A DNA stretch of 64,000 nt from Phlebiopsis flavidoalba. Taxonomy: Eukaryota; Basidiomycota; Agaricomycetes; Polyporales; Phanerochaetaceae. The stretch lies in contig JAOCPU010000007.1 in the NCBI GenBank assembly GCA_035772785.1, positions 808,944 through 872,943 of the forward strand. Direction: 5' to 3'. This document shows, piece by piece, positions 1 through 12,506 of this stretch. The notes below the pieces were generated by a model that was given only the letters and a program-made list of their open reading frames with translations, searched no databases and had not been told where the DNA came from. How positions within the stretch are numbered: position 1 is the first letter of the stretch; every line of letters begins with the position of its first letter. The position numbers and the translations under genes are program-made.

Positions 1-472
1 GCCTGTCGAGTCCGACCTCGACGCGACCGAGTTCGGAAATCGAAGAGGACGCAGACATGTCGTTTGACCTCGACGACGACGCTGGTGTACTGGTCACGAC
101 TCGGACGCGGACGAGGAAGACACCGCGGCGGACGAGCACGAGTCGATCATGGACGTGACGCTCGACGCGGCGCCGCCGCCGACACGGGTGCTCGCCGGCA
201 CTGGCTCCCTCGCCGCCGCCGCCCCACAGTGGGCCGCCCCCACCGCGTACGTCAGCGCCCTACGCGGCCCGTCACGATCGCCATCTCGGGCGACCTGCCG
301 CCCCCCTCCCGCGCCTCGCGAGCATCCCCGTCGCTTCCTCCGCGAGTACCCAGAGGCCGGGGGTCGCGCTGGGGGCACGGCGCCCGGCAGGCGTACACGC
401 ACGCGCGGGGCTTGCTCAGCCGGTGCGCGTCGGTCGCTGCGTGCGCAGGCGCAGCTCGAGCGCGATGCGTAA
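1..472 (+). CDS. 3' end of an acidic/Ala-Pro-rich hypothetical protein (partial)
   Basis: The left edge cuts a coding region. From about 105 the sequence reads DSDADEEDTAADEHES, then IMDVTLDAAPPPTRVLAG and an Ala/Pro-rich stretch, ending near 470. A strong G+C bias, Asp/Glu repeats and then Ala/Pro-rich sequence suggest a low-complexity C-terminal tail. A second frame with similar acidic residues (SFDLDDDAG, near 57-85) just upstream suggests a one-base break between them. I recognise no domain, and the plus strand is preferred only because both frames give plausible acidic sequence. The exact stop is unsure. Confidence 0.3.
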
Positions 473-2181
473 TGTGCGCGCGATGTGAGGGCTCAGGCGT
501 TAGCTCCGCCATCTGCCGTCCCCGTCCAGCTTCTCGTTTTCAATTCTCCAATCGGTTCTTCGGTTCTCCCGGATTCTGGCTGTCGCAAGTCAATCACCAT
601 CGCATCGCAACCCACGCAATTTTTTCTCTCCTCTATTTCCACCCCCCCCCCCCATCTATTCTCTCGCTCACATACACACATATGCACTCACATCGCTCGG
701 CTCGCATCTCCGCAATCTCATCATCGTCTCTGGTGCTGTCTTCTCTTGTTTGGGGCCCGTGCCATCTTTTTTCACTCAGGTACTCTCGTGTTTTTTTTTT
801 TCTGTGCTCGACTGCGCTGTATCCCTGTATCTATACCACTCGCGCTCTCCCCCATCTCCGTCGAACAGTGTCCGGTGCCTGTGCCCAGTGCCCGCCGACG
901 ACGTTACATTAAACACATATTTACCCGCCTGTAGCGTCCCGTCGCCGTGATGTCCTGGCCTGGCCAATCCCTACTCTGTCTCCTCCTCTCCCCCGTTCAC
1001 ACTGCGGTTGCCACAAGGCAAACGCAAGTTAGCCGGTCCCGAGCGCCGCACCAGGAGTAACTCCAGTCGCAGCCCTCGCTAGCGCATCTCTCATCTCGGG
1101 CGTGATGCGTGGCCTGGCACGCCGCAAGCAGGGGCAGCCCCCAGCAGCGCAAAGAGAGCACACGCCCGCCGGGCTGTTTGGGGCTGTGTTTGCGCGGGCG
1201 TGGACTGTATTTCGCGTTCTGTTTTTCGTAATGTGCCTCGTGCTGGGGTTCTGCCGCCCGCTCATGCGAATGCCCGAGTCGAAGTCCGAGTCGCTGCAGG
1301 CGTAACTGGAGCTCGCTTTCCTTCTTTCTGTGCGCAAAAACGATGGTGGCCACGGCGGCCTGATGCAGGCGCGGCTGGGAAAGCGATGGGTTCATGCGCG
1401 CCCGGCGCGGGCGCACGTCGCCCGGAGGGGTAAGGCGCTGCACCGGACGCAGGAGCGTGGTAAAGTGGACATGTATGTATGTGTCACGCCACCGTGCTCG
1501 GGGCACGGCGCCGCGGCGGGGGCTTTCAACTTCCGGAGCAGACCAAATGAGATCGTAGAGACGTACATTTAGGCGAAATTAAACTTGGCCATGCGGGTCC
1601 ACGAAAGACAAAGAAAAGGTGTGATGCGGGATCCAGGGATATGAGTATTCGGGAAACAATTAGCTACGTGCGGGCGTGGGCGTGTATGGGGCGTATACGA
1701 GCGGGGGCTAGCTAGTGTCTACTAAATGGTTCGTAAGATTCCGTGGGGGTACATGCGGGACAGAGAGTACGTGGTGCAACATGGGGGGCCATCCGTCGGA
1801 CAGTGATTATACAAGGCATGAGTACACGAGCAGCGAATGAGTGGGTATCGGGGTGGGTGGTATCAGGGGTGCATGGGAGCCGCAGCCAGACGGAATGAAG
1901 ATGATACATGAAACCCGAGGGCAGATGCTGGACAGCATAGCATGGGAGCAACGGCACAGAAGAAAAAAAAAGAGTCTGAGCAGAAACGAGGCATGGAGAG
2001 GCTCCATAGCCACAAAAACGAGGCGAACGACGCGTCACCTGGCTCGAGCGCGGCGCACCGCAGCGACAACGTGCCCGGGGCACGCTCACAGCATAAGCTG
2101 CAGACTCTGCCCTCGCCCATGGGGCGCCACGGCGTCGGGGGCCCACGGCCAGCTCTGCAATGACGAAAGAGAAAACGTGGA
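473..2181. other. unassigned stretch: UTR/intergenic with homopolymers
   Basis: No recognisable gene. It holds pyrimidine-rich DNA (C12 at 642-653, T11 at 791-801) that looks like a 3' UTR or terminator region for the gene on the left. On the minus strand, 997-1506 can be read without a stop, and another frame there has a Ser/Asp-rich patch (ACSDSDFDSGIRMSGR). Neither resembles a family. The part from about 1700 to 2181 may hold the 3' UTR of the CCCH gene on the minus strand. Confidence 0.35.
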
Positions 2182-4169
2182 TCAGCGATCAATGGTGCAT
2201 GCGGCTCGCGCGAGGCAAGGTGCGTCAACGTACTCGGTGGGCAGGCTCGTCGCGCTGCCCGGTGGCACCATCCAGCTCTCGCGCGCCGCGTCGTCGTGCG
2301 CGGCGGCAGATGCAGCCCCAGCGCGTCGCTCTCCTCCTTGCTCTTCACCGCCACGCTCACCCGCCGCGCGTGGCCTCTTGCGCCTGCAGACGGCGCCTGG
2401 TACGGAAACGGGCCGCGTCGTTCGCCGCGCTGTCTGGGCCCTTGCCTGCGCCCACGGCCTCCGGCGGCGCCACGACGGGCTCGGGGAGCGGCGCGAGCGC
2501 AGACATGGGCATAGCCGACCATGCGGTGGATGTCGTCCATCTCGGGGCCCGGCGAAGACGCGGGGGACGGACGCGGGCACACGCGGGGAGGCCGCTCACG
2601 GTCTCGTAGTACGGCGAGTGGAAGGGGACGCTCTCTCGGGCGAGTAGGGCGAGTACGCGACGCTCGGCATGCCCGGGAGTAGTACGCGTAGTGCGGGGGC
2701 TGTCGGTACAAATGCCAGATCTGCGCGCCGGCGCCGGCGCCGTGGGCGAGCCGACTGGGAAGTACGTCGTCCCGTGGAACCGCACCGTGCCCGAGGGGGA
2801 TGCACCTGCACCGGGGAGGGCGGCTGCATCTGCTGGGGGGCGGGGGAGGGGGGCGGGGGGCGGGCGGCTGCAGCTCGGCGACCCGGGGATAAGCGGCTCG
2901 GGGTGCTTGTAGGTGCAGAGCGGCCCCGCGAGAGCAGTTTGGGCCACGCGAGGCAGGCGGGTTGTGGGGGATAACTGCGCAAGAGCAAAGAAAGAAGAAA
3001 TTACGAGAGGGCAAGTTGCGGAGCAAAAGGGAACTTACCACAGGTGGATGGCTACCGGATGCAGGTAGGGACACTCCTTGACGCGACAAAAAAAAAAGAG
3101 GCCCTGGACGTACGCCCAGCAGTGACTGTGCTTGCTGCCCGCGCGCGAGTAGGCGGGCGAGTGCCGTCCGGAAAGCGGATATCGTTGCTCGCATGTGCGG
3201 CAAGAGCTGCGTGTGCGTCGTGGATGCTGCGACGCGCGCGAGTCAGAAACCGGTTCGTCATTTGCGGATGCCTTGGAGCACTCACTAGCCACATTCGTCC
3301 CCCAGAGGACACCATCCTTGGTTTCTTCACAAAATGACGGCACACAGCGTAGTCCTCCACGACAGCGGGCGGAATTGGGGCGGCTGGACTGCTGGGATTA
3401 CAGCAGGCGGTGGGGGCGACATGGGCTGATAGTTCCCAGCTGAATCCGGTGGCTTGCGCGGTATGTATGGGAGGTGACATTGGTGACCAATTAAAGGCAT
3501 TCCAACGGCGGGGAGGGGAAAAGAAAATTGGGGGTTGAACCCGGCGTGTGTGGCCTATATAACGACTGTCAGACTGGTAGCTAGGAGGTGGCCGGAGGGC
3601 CACGTAACGTACCATGGGTGCGGTTGCAACGGGCGCCATCGCGTATGTGGTTTGAACTGGATATACGGAAGAGTGAAAGTACTTGCATTGATCACCTTGC
3701 GGGCAGTGACCAGGGCAAAATTCCTGCCTAAAGAGCTTGGCTAGAGGAGCAAGGATCAGGAAATAGCGATGGATAAATATTTTGGGGGAAATGCGCACTG
3801 TTCTGAACCTTCCCGAGTGCCATTGTGAGCTTCTCTAGCCAAACGGCTTTGGAGATGGCTTTGGGCTGAGAAACGTTCCCGTATGCGAAACAACACGGCC
3901 TTGGCAAGGATCCAAGAGCGCAAGAGGAGAACCTGTGCTGTGCGAGCTTTATATCGCGGTTGCTGAGCAGAGTGACGGTAATAGGGAGGAGTGTTCCGAG
4001 CAGAAAGTACGAACAAGGAAGTCGCACGTGAGGACACGTGCCCCAGGTCGCGAAGCAGGACTCCAAAGTGAATTGCCTTTGGGTGTTCCCAATCCGTGCA
4101 GAGCTGCCTACGGGATGGGCCCGGCCCCCGCGGCCCGTCCTTGATGAAGGATCCATCCGGAGACGACAA
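2182..4169 (-). CDS. CCCH-type zinc-finger protein with four finger-like motifs (frameshifted)
   Basis: A likely RNA-binding regulator. Read from right to left, it shows CRNFALGHCPQGDQCKYFH (about 3672-3728, needing one base repaired), CRHFVKNQGWCPLGDECGYIH (C-x8-C-x5-C-x3-H, its last His after a 59-nt intron at 3227-3285), CWAYVQGL..CRVKECPYLH (3050-3110) and, after a 64-nt intron at 2975-3038, a looser fourth motif ending in LCTYKHPEP. Downstream comes a long Pro/Tyr-rich region and a conserved-looking block VSVAVKSKEESDALGLHL near 2330. Finger 3 carries nine extra T bases, adding three Phe in frame. CCCH proteins of this kind bind RNA and act in mRNA turnover or 3' processing. Spacing is too wide for a Yth1/CPSF30 array, so I give no symbol. 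The start at 4169 and the stop at 2182 are both approximate. Confidence 0.75.
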
Positions 4170-5287
4170 TAACCTGGCTCCGGGAATTCAAAGTCCAGAT
4201 GGAACAGGTGGCGATGCGGGAATCACTGAGCCCCTCGCATCCTGCACTTCATCCAGTGCGCGTCGGGGAGATTCGAGCGGTAGGGGTGACGAGGAGGTTG
4301 CATCTCGCCCTGGGTAAAGAGAGAGGGGGTATATTTTCACCTTGCGAGGGGGCACTTTTGAAATGCACAGCTCCCACTCATGTATAGATCCACGAACACG
4401 CTGCAGACACGAGCCTGCCTCCTGCGTCTGCTGCAAATGGCCGGCCAAACCTACCCATCGAGATAAGCGCGTTATGTAAGCCACGGCACTGGGCCGACCT
4501 CCGAGCCCTCGGACCAGTTTTGGCAGCGGAAACGACTCCTCTCGGCCGACCGGTGCGCTGTGTCCCAGTGGTCCACAGCTCGTCAAGGCTTGTCCGAAAT
4601 ATATGAACAGCGAGGCAACATAGGGAAAAATAACACGACATACCCCTTTGCCATCCCCACCCCGCGCCGCCAGGGTCGACCATCATGATCCCTCCTCCCC
4701 CTCCCGCGACTTTCCGCCGGGCAGCCCGTCGACCGTCCCACGGCTGTCCGCCGCAACAGCAGCCGAGCCCAGCGAGCTACGTCAACGGGCCTCTCGCTGT
4801 GGCAAGATAAAAGGGACAAGACCCGCCGTTCAACGTTCATTTCGCACGCGGGCGATGGCGCCATCACGCGCCCGCTGATACGGCCAGGCAGCGGGGCACG
4901 CACGGCGGCCCGCAGCGCACCGGGCGGGCGCGAGGATAAAGTCGACGGCAGAGACATGGCTCGCGAGGAGGAGGCCCGTCGGGGACTATATCCTCGCTCC
5001 GACCCTGGATCTCAGATCGTTGCGCTAACGACTCGATCGAAGGCTCGATCGTTCACCTCTTTCCAAGTAAAGGGTGTGTGGTTCGACTGCCTCTGACTCA
5101 TCTGGGACATACATGGGTTCTAATACATACTTTCGGGTCTCGGGCGTGCATAAATAATAGTCCATGCGGATGACAGCAATACGAGAGCAGCATTAGAATA
5201 CGTTATGGAATAAATAGCGTGATGCGGATAGAAATGCAGAGCAGTAGTATAGGCTGAGGAGAGCAGTGAGGCAGGCCGTGGAGGGGG
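4170..5287. other. intergenic/unassigned, with a CTCGATCG direct repeat
   Basis: No convincing gene. Minus-strand readable stretches at 4188-4586 and 4583-4957 have no family resemblance and could be 5' exons or leader of the CCCH gene. At 5032-5051 the octamer CTCGATCG occurs twice, 12 nt apart, each copy containing the palindrome CGATCG. A tRNA-like GGTTCGACTGC nearby (about 5090) lacks the other parts of a tRNA. Confidence 0.3.
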
Positions 5288-6565
5288 TCAGTACGTGTTT
5301 CGTGCGGTCATGAGGGTGGATATGCCGGGGTCAGAAAAGTCTATGCCGCGGGGGAAAACGTCAGCCGTCGCAAGTCCGAGGTTGGTCTTGACGCCCCCAA
5401 CCAAGTCGCCCGCCTCGAGATGATAGCGTTTTTTATGAGGTAATGCAGCGTTAATCCTGAGCGAAAAAGAAACGTATGGAATTAAAGATTTTCCCTGCAG
5501 TGGAAAATACATGGCACTAGATACCTCAATGTCTCCTTGTCCTGGCGGGTGCGCGTGAGCCCGGTCCTCCCTCCTCACTAAGACCCTCACACAGTAACGC
5601 GCGCACCTAACTGGCGTCATATCCCAGCTGCGGGAGTGTTTCCGGCTCGAGAGGCCTTGGACATCCATGGTGATGTCCTGCGGAGTCGCCGAATACGTCT
5701 GATAGGGGTGACTAATTTCGGCACTTAGCTGCCATATTTAATGACAGAATGAACAGCTCGATGACACACCTGACCGACTGGCACCCAGTCCTGCAGTCGT
5801 AGCCATGGCGCTCGCATCAGGTTGACCCCAATGCTGCTGCATCTCCCGAAATCGTGCGCCAGTTCGGTGGCCGCTGCCGCCCCGTTGGTTTTGCTGGCAA
5901 CCGGTCAAGGGTAAATTAACGGAGCACACATGCAGAACGCGGAACATACTAGAGGTTGCTGAGCTAGGTCGTGCGCCTGCTTCGGACTCGGACGCATGTC
6001 ACCGTGGTCCACGACTCCCACCACCTGCTGTTCATCAGCGGGTACGATTTTCACGACGACGTCTCTGAGACTTCTAAAAAAAAAAAAAAACTGTAACGTC
6101 ATCAGACCGTTGTGGCGGATTTCCAAGATGGACTGCACACTACCTTCGCTACCGTCCGCCGACAGACATCCATCAGTGAAGCCACTGCAAATGTATCAGC
6201 ACATCTCCCAGGCGAGAGATCACTGGAACCTACTGAGAGCATCGCGACGCTCCCTCTGCCGTCGATACTTGCTGCATCGCCTGCGCTTCCACGTCGAGAC
6301 ACGCCTTGTATCGCTTGAACGCCTCTTGCGTGTCGCGCTGGGCGCGGTTGTTTGAGTGCCGGGGCGCGCGCTCCTCAGTGTCTTGCCTGTGGTGAGAGGT
6401 GGTTAAAATTGAAACAAAGCGTCCGAGAGAGCGCTTACGGTTGGACTCGACCTCTGCTGCTACCGACTGCATGTCAGAGAAAGATCCGACGGCAGGCGAG
6501 GCTGCAGACCCTTGGGCCTCGTGAGCCCGCGTCGGGACACGGCAAAAAAAAAAACAGACACGCAC
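5288..6565 (-). CDS. unidentified coding pieces, possibly the 3' half of the next gene
   Basis: Minus-strand pieces with coding character: a helical stretch RAQRDTQEAFKRYKACLDVE near 6300-6350, VVVKIVPADEQQVVGVVDHG near 5990-6050, and GVKTNLGLATADVFPRGIDF near 5330-5400 ending in a stop at 5288. A T15 tract followed by AG (on the minus strand, 6076-6090) precedes the second piece and may be a 3' splice site. I do not recognise the protein. The pieces lie downstream of the unidentified gene that starts at 7166 and could be its later exons, or a separate gene. Confidence 0.35.
6076..6090. repeat. A15 homopolymer, probable intron pyrimidine tract on the minus strand
   Basis: Fifteen A on the plus strand; on the minus strand T15 is followed at once by AG and then by protein-like sequence (SLRDVVVKIVPADEQQ), as expected of a 3' splice site. 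Confidence 0.6.
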
Positions 6566-6597
6566 CTCGCTCGTCGCCCTCGACCCATCATTTCAGC

Positions 6598-7166
6598 CTA
6601 GGGTAATTGATGTATAGAGCGACGTTGGACGTCTGGCGCCTCCATGAGCTTCTCGTCAATGTACGCGCTGCACGGTGCGCGCGGCGACTGCGAGGGCAGC
6701 GGCTGGCCGTGGCGTAGTCGCGGATTATGAGGGATGCCGGCCGCCTGGCGCTCGATGAATTTTCGCAGGCAGAAACGTGAGCTCGACGTTGTCGGGCATG
6801 ATGTACGGCGGGCCCTGGATCTCGCCCTTTTGCATGAGCAGCTCGAGGTGGGACATGACCTTGTCCTTGAGCTGCTGCAGCCCACTCGTGCAGCTCCATG
6901 TGGTCCTGGTCCGCGCGCGCGTCATAGTCCTGCCGCCGGCGGGCCTTGCGCCAGTAGGTCTTGGTGAGCTTGAGGGGCGCGGGTGACCTCGCCGTCGAGG
7001 GCGGTACCACTCGGTTGGCCTGGCGGTTGAGCTTGACGGGCAGCACGCCGGGCTGGACGCGCAGCTGGAGCACGGCGCGCCCCTCGTTGTCCGGGGGCCC
7101 GAGCACGCCCTTCTGGCCCTGGTTGCCGCGGGTGGCCCCGCGCGAGACGTTGCCGATCTCGGGCAT
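6598..7166 (-). CDS. hypothetical basic protein (frameshifted)
   Basis: An ATG at 7166 opens MPEIGNVSRGATRGNQGQKG. A Leu/Val-rich part follows (GRAVLQLRVQPGVLPVKLNR), then a basic stretch TYWRKARRRQDYDARADQD, then in a second frame QQLKDKVMSHLELLMQKGEI and PPYIMPDNVELTFLPAK, then a third frame to a stop at 6598. At least two breaks are needed to join them. Amphipathic helices and alternating charge look like a soluble, perhaps nucleic-acid- or protein-binding, factor, but I recognise no family. The minus strand is favoured because neighbouring frames keep giving protein-like sequence. Confidence 0.45.
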
Positions 7167-10100
7167 GGCAGGTCGTGCGCTGAGATGATGGAAGCGTGCT
7201 GAAAGGGTCAGGTAGATGAGTTGATGGGGAGAGCGGGCGGGATACTCAGTTACTCCAGGCCTCTGACGGTGGCCTTTTGTGTGTGTCGAACGGAGTGTGG
7301 GAGTGTCCATTTCATTTTTGCGCTTCTCGTGATGCAGACGATAGCAGGAGGTGTGTGCTGTTCAGGGCACCGCCCGGGCTCCCTGCTTACTCGAAGTTTA
7401 GTTTATCATCACTCGTCTAAAACAGGACGGTTCCCAATCACTGCAGCAAATTCATGGTGAGAGCAAATTTAATTGCTGCAATGGACGCGCTGCTCCTCAG
7501 CATCAAAGATGATCTCGCGGCCGGGCCAGCTTACCTTTGCTGGCAACGACGACGAGGACCACCGGAGAAGAAGCAGGAACTCCTAGATTTTGCGTTGACA
7601 GATTCCAGTTCACACAACACCAGCTAATGATCCGGGCGCCATGGGACGCGAACGCGACTGCGAGCGTGCGCGGTCACCGCGAGCTGGCTATACGACGACG
7701 ACGGCCGCCATGACCGTCGCGAGTGCCCGGCGCCCAACAGCCTCCAGGCAGGCGCCCGTCCCGCCTCCCCAGGCCGCCTCCCCTCCTCCTCCTCCTCCTC
7801 AGGCCCCCAAGTTGTGTCGCCTACGCGGTGGGAAATAAAAATCCCCCACGTAACCATGCGGCGCCGGAGCCCTGATATCACCATTCAAGTACGAACCCAA
7901 TGTCCCCATCAGCGGCCATTGACACGAATCATTGGTTACAGCACCCCCCTCGTTCTTCGACGCATCTGGTGATCGTCCTTCAATGCCTCCCGGATTTAGC
8001 ACACCCAGCCTGCTGCTCGTCGGGCGGCGCAGCGGGCCCCCGCCAGCCATAGCGACGCCCGCGCAGCCATCCTCAAGTCGCTGCCAGCAGTGCCGGCGCA
8101 ATGAGTCGCTGCAGAGACGCACACCGCCGTGCGTTGCCGCGTCCGACTTCTTCGTACGCAGCCGCGCCGTTCGCAGCCGACTCTGTCAAACGACTGCCAG
8201 AGAAACTGAGCCCTGATCGTTATCCGCTATCTGACTCTGCCAGAAACATCACCAAGCCCCCCACCGCTCGCGCAGCCGATGAGAACAAACCGCGTTAGAG
8301 TTTCCCGTTCCGGCGTCGTCCTCCCGTCCCAGGGCGCAGCGGACCCAAAATCGCCCACATCTCATCGCCGGGGCCAGATAGAGCGGCGGTCGACAGTATC
8401 GGGAACATGGATAAGCAAGCCATGTCCGAGAATCTCGAGCTGACTTCAGCTGCATGAGCTCAACATTCGCATCCGCCGCTTGTGCAATGTGATCAGAGAT
8501 CAATCTGCACTCCCAGTACGTCACGTTTTTTGATTCAGCAGGCACCAGAAAAAAAAGTGCTGACCCAAGGGCAGGAAGTCGACATCGGACCCGGGGTAGA
8601 ATGTAGCCATACGTGCATTCAAAAGAGCTGCCCATCGCGTGCAATTCTCTCCTGCGTGTCATCGTGAGGCTATGCGCTGCCGCCACAACGCCAATCGTCT
8701 ACGGTCAGGTGGGCTAGGGTTACGCACGTACGTGAAGGGGGGTTTACAATCAGCTTGAATTGATAAACGCATCGTACCGTGCACGATCAACTGTTTTTCT
8801 AGGGTCATCTTCATCGAGCATGGTCGCCAGGAACGACCGACGATGAGCTAGAATGCATAAGCTTCCGCGAAGGGCTGTGCATAGCCACATGAAACCCACG
8901 ATCACAGCATGGTTGTGCAACTTGCCCCCCGCATCTTGATGGCTGTTGGCCTCCTCCACCAGACGCACAGAGGGATTGTTAATACCCGCTGCAACCGTGG
9001 GAGACGTTTGATCCCCGCCTGGGCACAATGGGCAGCCATACCGGCATCGTGCTGCCAATCCCCGAGGTATCTTTCGCGGAGTCCTGGTGCGCCAGCGGTG
9101 TTTTGATATTTGCGGCCGACCCGCACTTGACCTCTGCTTCTGGTACCACACACACCATCATATCAGCGATGATATGGCTGTTCCAATTCAAAAAGCACCA
9201 TATGATGCGCCGTAGGGCCCCGGGGCTTCTCATTCTCGCGTTGCTCGAGCCTCGAATTGGATTGCGCACCAGACGATGGACCGGGCCTTCCGCCGCACAG
9301 TACCTCCGCGCGTATTTGATGCCGCTGGCACCGGACCCTATGCCTGCGAACAAGGAACCACACATTGTTCGACGCGTCCATAAGGCGGTCTATTCAAAAC
9401 CCAGCAGGAACAAAATTCCTCCGTAAGCGTCTCTAGAGGCTGTCGCAATAGTCTGGGAAGTGTGATACTTCGTGAAACAAAGGTCCGATACATCTAACGG
9501 AGCACACAAGTAATCAGGCCCAGGTGACAGGGTTGTACGTCGTATTTTGATGACTCTGGCGAGGCAAGCGCGAAAGCTGATGAGGTCGTTTACGACATTT
9601 TCTGCGCAGTTGCCCCCGGCGAACAAGTCGCTGAGTATCAGGGTTTGACAGTCGTAGTCCTCAATCATATCAACAGCGAGTCGTTTTGGCGATGCTACTA
9701 GACTCGATTGTAGTTTTTCCCTTGTTCTCAAAGAGGAAACTGTCCGTTGCTCAGGGATTCAGTGCAATACGAAGGCGTAGTAGAGTTCAAGTTATGGTAT
9801 GTAGTCGAGAGCAAACCAGGGGAGCCGCGTGTGGCGACAGTCTGTGGCATGCAGTGTTTCAGCCGATTATATGGGTTTTGAGAAGAGCAATCGCAGTGAT
9901 GCGGCTCCGACTTTGAACCAAGGAGAGGCTAGAGGGCCAAGAGGCGATACAGGCCTGATGTCGCCGAGGTTAGCTACCGGAATTTGAATTCAACACACTT
10001 GGACCAAGTGGTGACCACAACTCACCTTTGTGGCCTGAAAGAAGGACGTGGAACGAGAAATAGAAGCCTTCCAGGTGCCTGCCGCACTTTCATTGACAGT

Positions 10101-12506
10101 AGCGTAGAGACGCCTCACCATAATTGTCTACGACATACTGCTTGCAACAGGAGTACTTTTTTCGAGGCTGTAGTCGGGAGCGTCGCGGATCCCAGAACGA
10201 ACACCATAGTTTCGAGTGCAACAGCATACGACTCGCAGATAGCACTTAGGGGTTGCTGCGTATTGCGCCCACCAGCCACCGCGACAGACGCCTGGGAAAC
10301 TGGGATGGGGACGCGCTTAGTCAGCATTCATAACGTGATCGATCGAACAGGGCGCGAGTTTCCCAGAGCCCAATAGCCATTACAAAGGCCCGACTGTAAG
10401 ATTGAATTCGGCAACCGGCTGACACTGCATAATCTGACAGGAAAGGAAGTCCTTTAACTTACACACCTCGCAGTAACAGGACTCGACGTTCATTTGGCCA
10501 CACCGCGAAACGCGACACGAAAGCGACACGGCTAATTCCGTGCCACAGACAGCTTGGACAGCTTGAAAAGCGCAGTCCTCGATACGAGTTTCGAATCATC
10601 ACTCCGGTGGGTAGGAGGCGGCGGAAAGAAAGACTGCCTACTCTAGCGTCCTCTGAAGTTCTTTCAATGGCATCCACTACCTCGCCGCCGACAACTGCAT
10701 CATCAAACCCGCGGCGTTTGGACCGTTGGTTGCGACAAAGTAGCTCGAGGATGTCGAGATCATCCTACGTCCTCTCGAGTCAGTGTTTCGCGCTGCTCTA
10801 CATCCGGGAGAAGGGGACCGTTGCCAGGACTGTCCCAGAAAGAAAGAAATTGAGGATGTCCCCGCATTGCGAACAAATGCTGATATAAAGGGGGGGGTCT
10901 AAATGTTGAAAAACGCATCAACCCTTGGTTCGTCCCCGCCGCAGTAAGCGGTCGCGTACGAGCGGCATCGTCGTTCCTGCGGTCGAGGAAGTAGAATGCA
11001 AGATCGGATACTATTCCTGGCGGTCCAGGTCTTCCAGAGGTCTAGAGGAGCTCGAGGCATCGAAGCGCCCCCGCAACAGCGTAGGCGGCTCAATCTTCAA
11101 ATGGAGACACCACGCGGCTGTGGATTAGGAAATTCCCTCTCTCTTCTTCATTGACGGGTCCTCCGGCACTCCGGGCCCTAGCCTCCAACCGCGTCCTGCG
11201 AGTTGCATCACGTCTGTCGTACCTCCCCAATGGCGCTGTCTCTAACCGTCTGGAGAGACCGGTCCAATCGCACGTCGGAACGCGCTTCCCGATTCTCAGC
11301 CATTTTTCTCCCCCTTGCGAGTTCACCCGTACCCAAGCCCCGTAAATAACCTACCATTCAGGGGGTCTGTCTCAGCTGGTCCATGCCGAACAGGGCATCC
11401 ATGAGTTCGCGGATTCCTGCGCTCTTCCCAAGCTCTCCCTACCACTAGCAACCAGTTGGGGGAGTAAAGATGTAGCGTGGGGGGGCAGGAACCACTATCA
11501 CTGCCCTCAGCGGTCCGGCCCTGAGCCGCTGAAAACACACTACGTAATTGGGGCCCAATATGTTCTTTCTAAGCGCCCACAACGCCACGATGACACCTTG
11601 TTGGCCACGTCTGTGCGGCGGCGAGCCCTCTCCACCGTGCCTTTTCTCTGCGGTCAAAAATCGACCATACTAGAACGCTCGCGCCGCGGGTACCAACGGC
11701 ACCCGGACTATCTCAGAGAGCCAATTGGTGAGTTCGCTATCTCATCTACCACGCCCATTCATCTCTATCACTTCTCTGCCCTCGGTATCATCGGAGAGAA
11801 CGGGGCAAAATCAGGTGTCCCTCATTGACTGAATGATCTATGATACTCCCCTGGTTTGCTGGTCCAGTCTCTACTGAAGAGTGTGCTTCTGCTTACAGGT
11901 GTGGTTCCAGTGTGTGCAGGAGAGCACCGTGATTCCTCAGTGGGACGGACGGCTGGGGCCGCGGTCGTGATCGGGTCTGAAACCGCGCGTAGCATATAAC
12001 ATCGACAACAGCCGATGAACGCCCCCGCCCAACGTCGTGCAGCTATAATGACGAAGGATTTGATAGACCGAGGAGACCTTTCTTGAAGTTACCGGAAGGG
12101 GTAGCACCGGGGGGTTAGGATCCACGAGCAGCATGTTATGTATAACACCCATCAGCAGTTTGAACAGGTCCCTGTCAAAGCGGCCCTGCATGTACACCCC
12201 CCACAATCGAGATTTATTCTCAACTCGCTCGCACGAGGCCTTGGGTTGGTGTCGTCGCCATACACGATCGAGCGTGCGCGAGGTGATAGAGTTTGCAGTC
12301 ACAGCATTGGGGTAAATGCACTGTCAGCGCAATTTTGACACGTCGCCACGCATCCGGATAATAGAGTTACAAACATACTGTGGCTCCTACAGACTACATG
12401 CAGGTGAGAAACGTTCCAAAAAAACCCTCAACCGCTTCAAAACGCGATTGTCAGTAGTGATGAAAGGCCTTCCCACAATCCCCCCAATATCAAACAGGAA
12501 CATCTA
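7167..12506. other. 5.3-kb region without a recognisable gene
   Basis: I could assign nothing here. Fragments with some coding character, all on the minus strand, are: AQAADANVELMQLKSARDSR (about 8430-8490); IEDYDCQTLILSDLFAGGNC (about 9595-9665); VAAGINNPSVRLVEEANSHQ (about 8930-9000); SRLWGVYMQGRFDRDLFKLL (about 12150-12210). No transposase, reverse transcriptase or integrase motif was seen, and no long terminal repeats. The region may hold one or two lineage-specific genes broken by indels, or decayed sequence. Confidence 0.3.

Noticed and set aside
1863..3203. 446-codon minus-strand stretch
   Set aside because: It coincides with the CCCH gene but crosses a real intron and is in frame only in parts, so it is not a separate protein.
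5020..5110. tRNA-like box GGTTCGACTGC
   Set aside because: No matching A box, acceptor-stem pairing or anticodon arm could be found around it.
7167..12506. decayed transposon
   Set aside because: No transposase, reverse transcriptase, integrase, terminal inverted or long terminal repeats were seen, so only 'unassigned' is supported.
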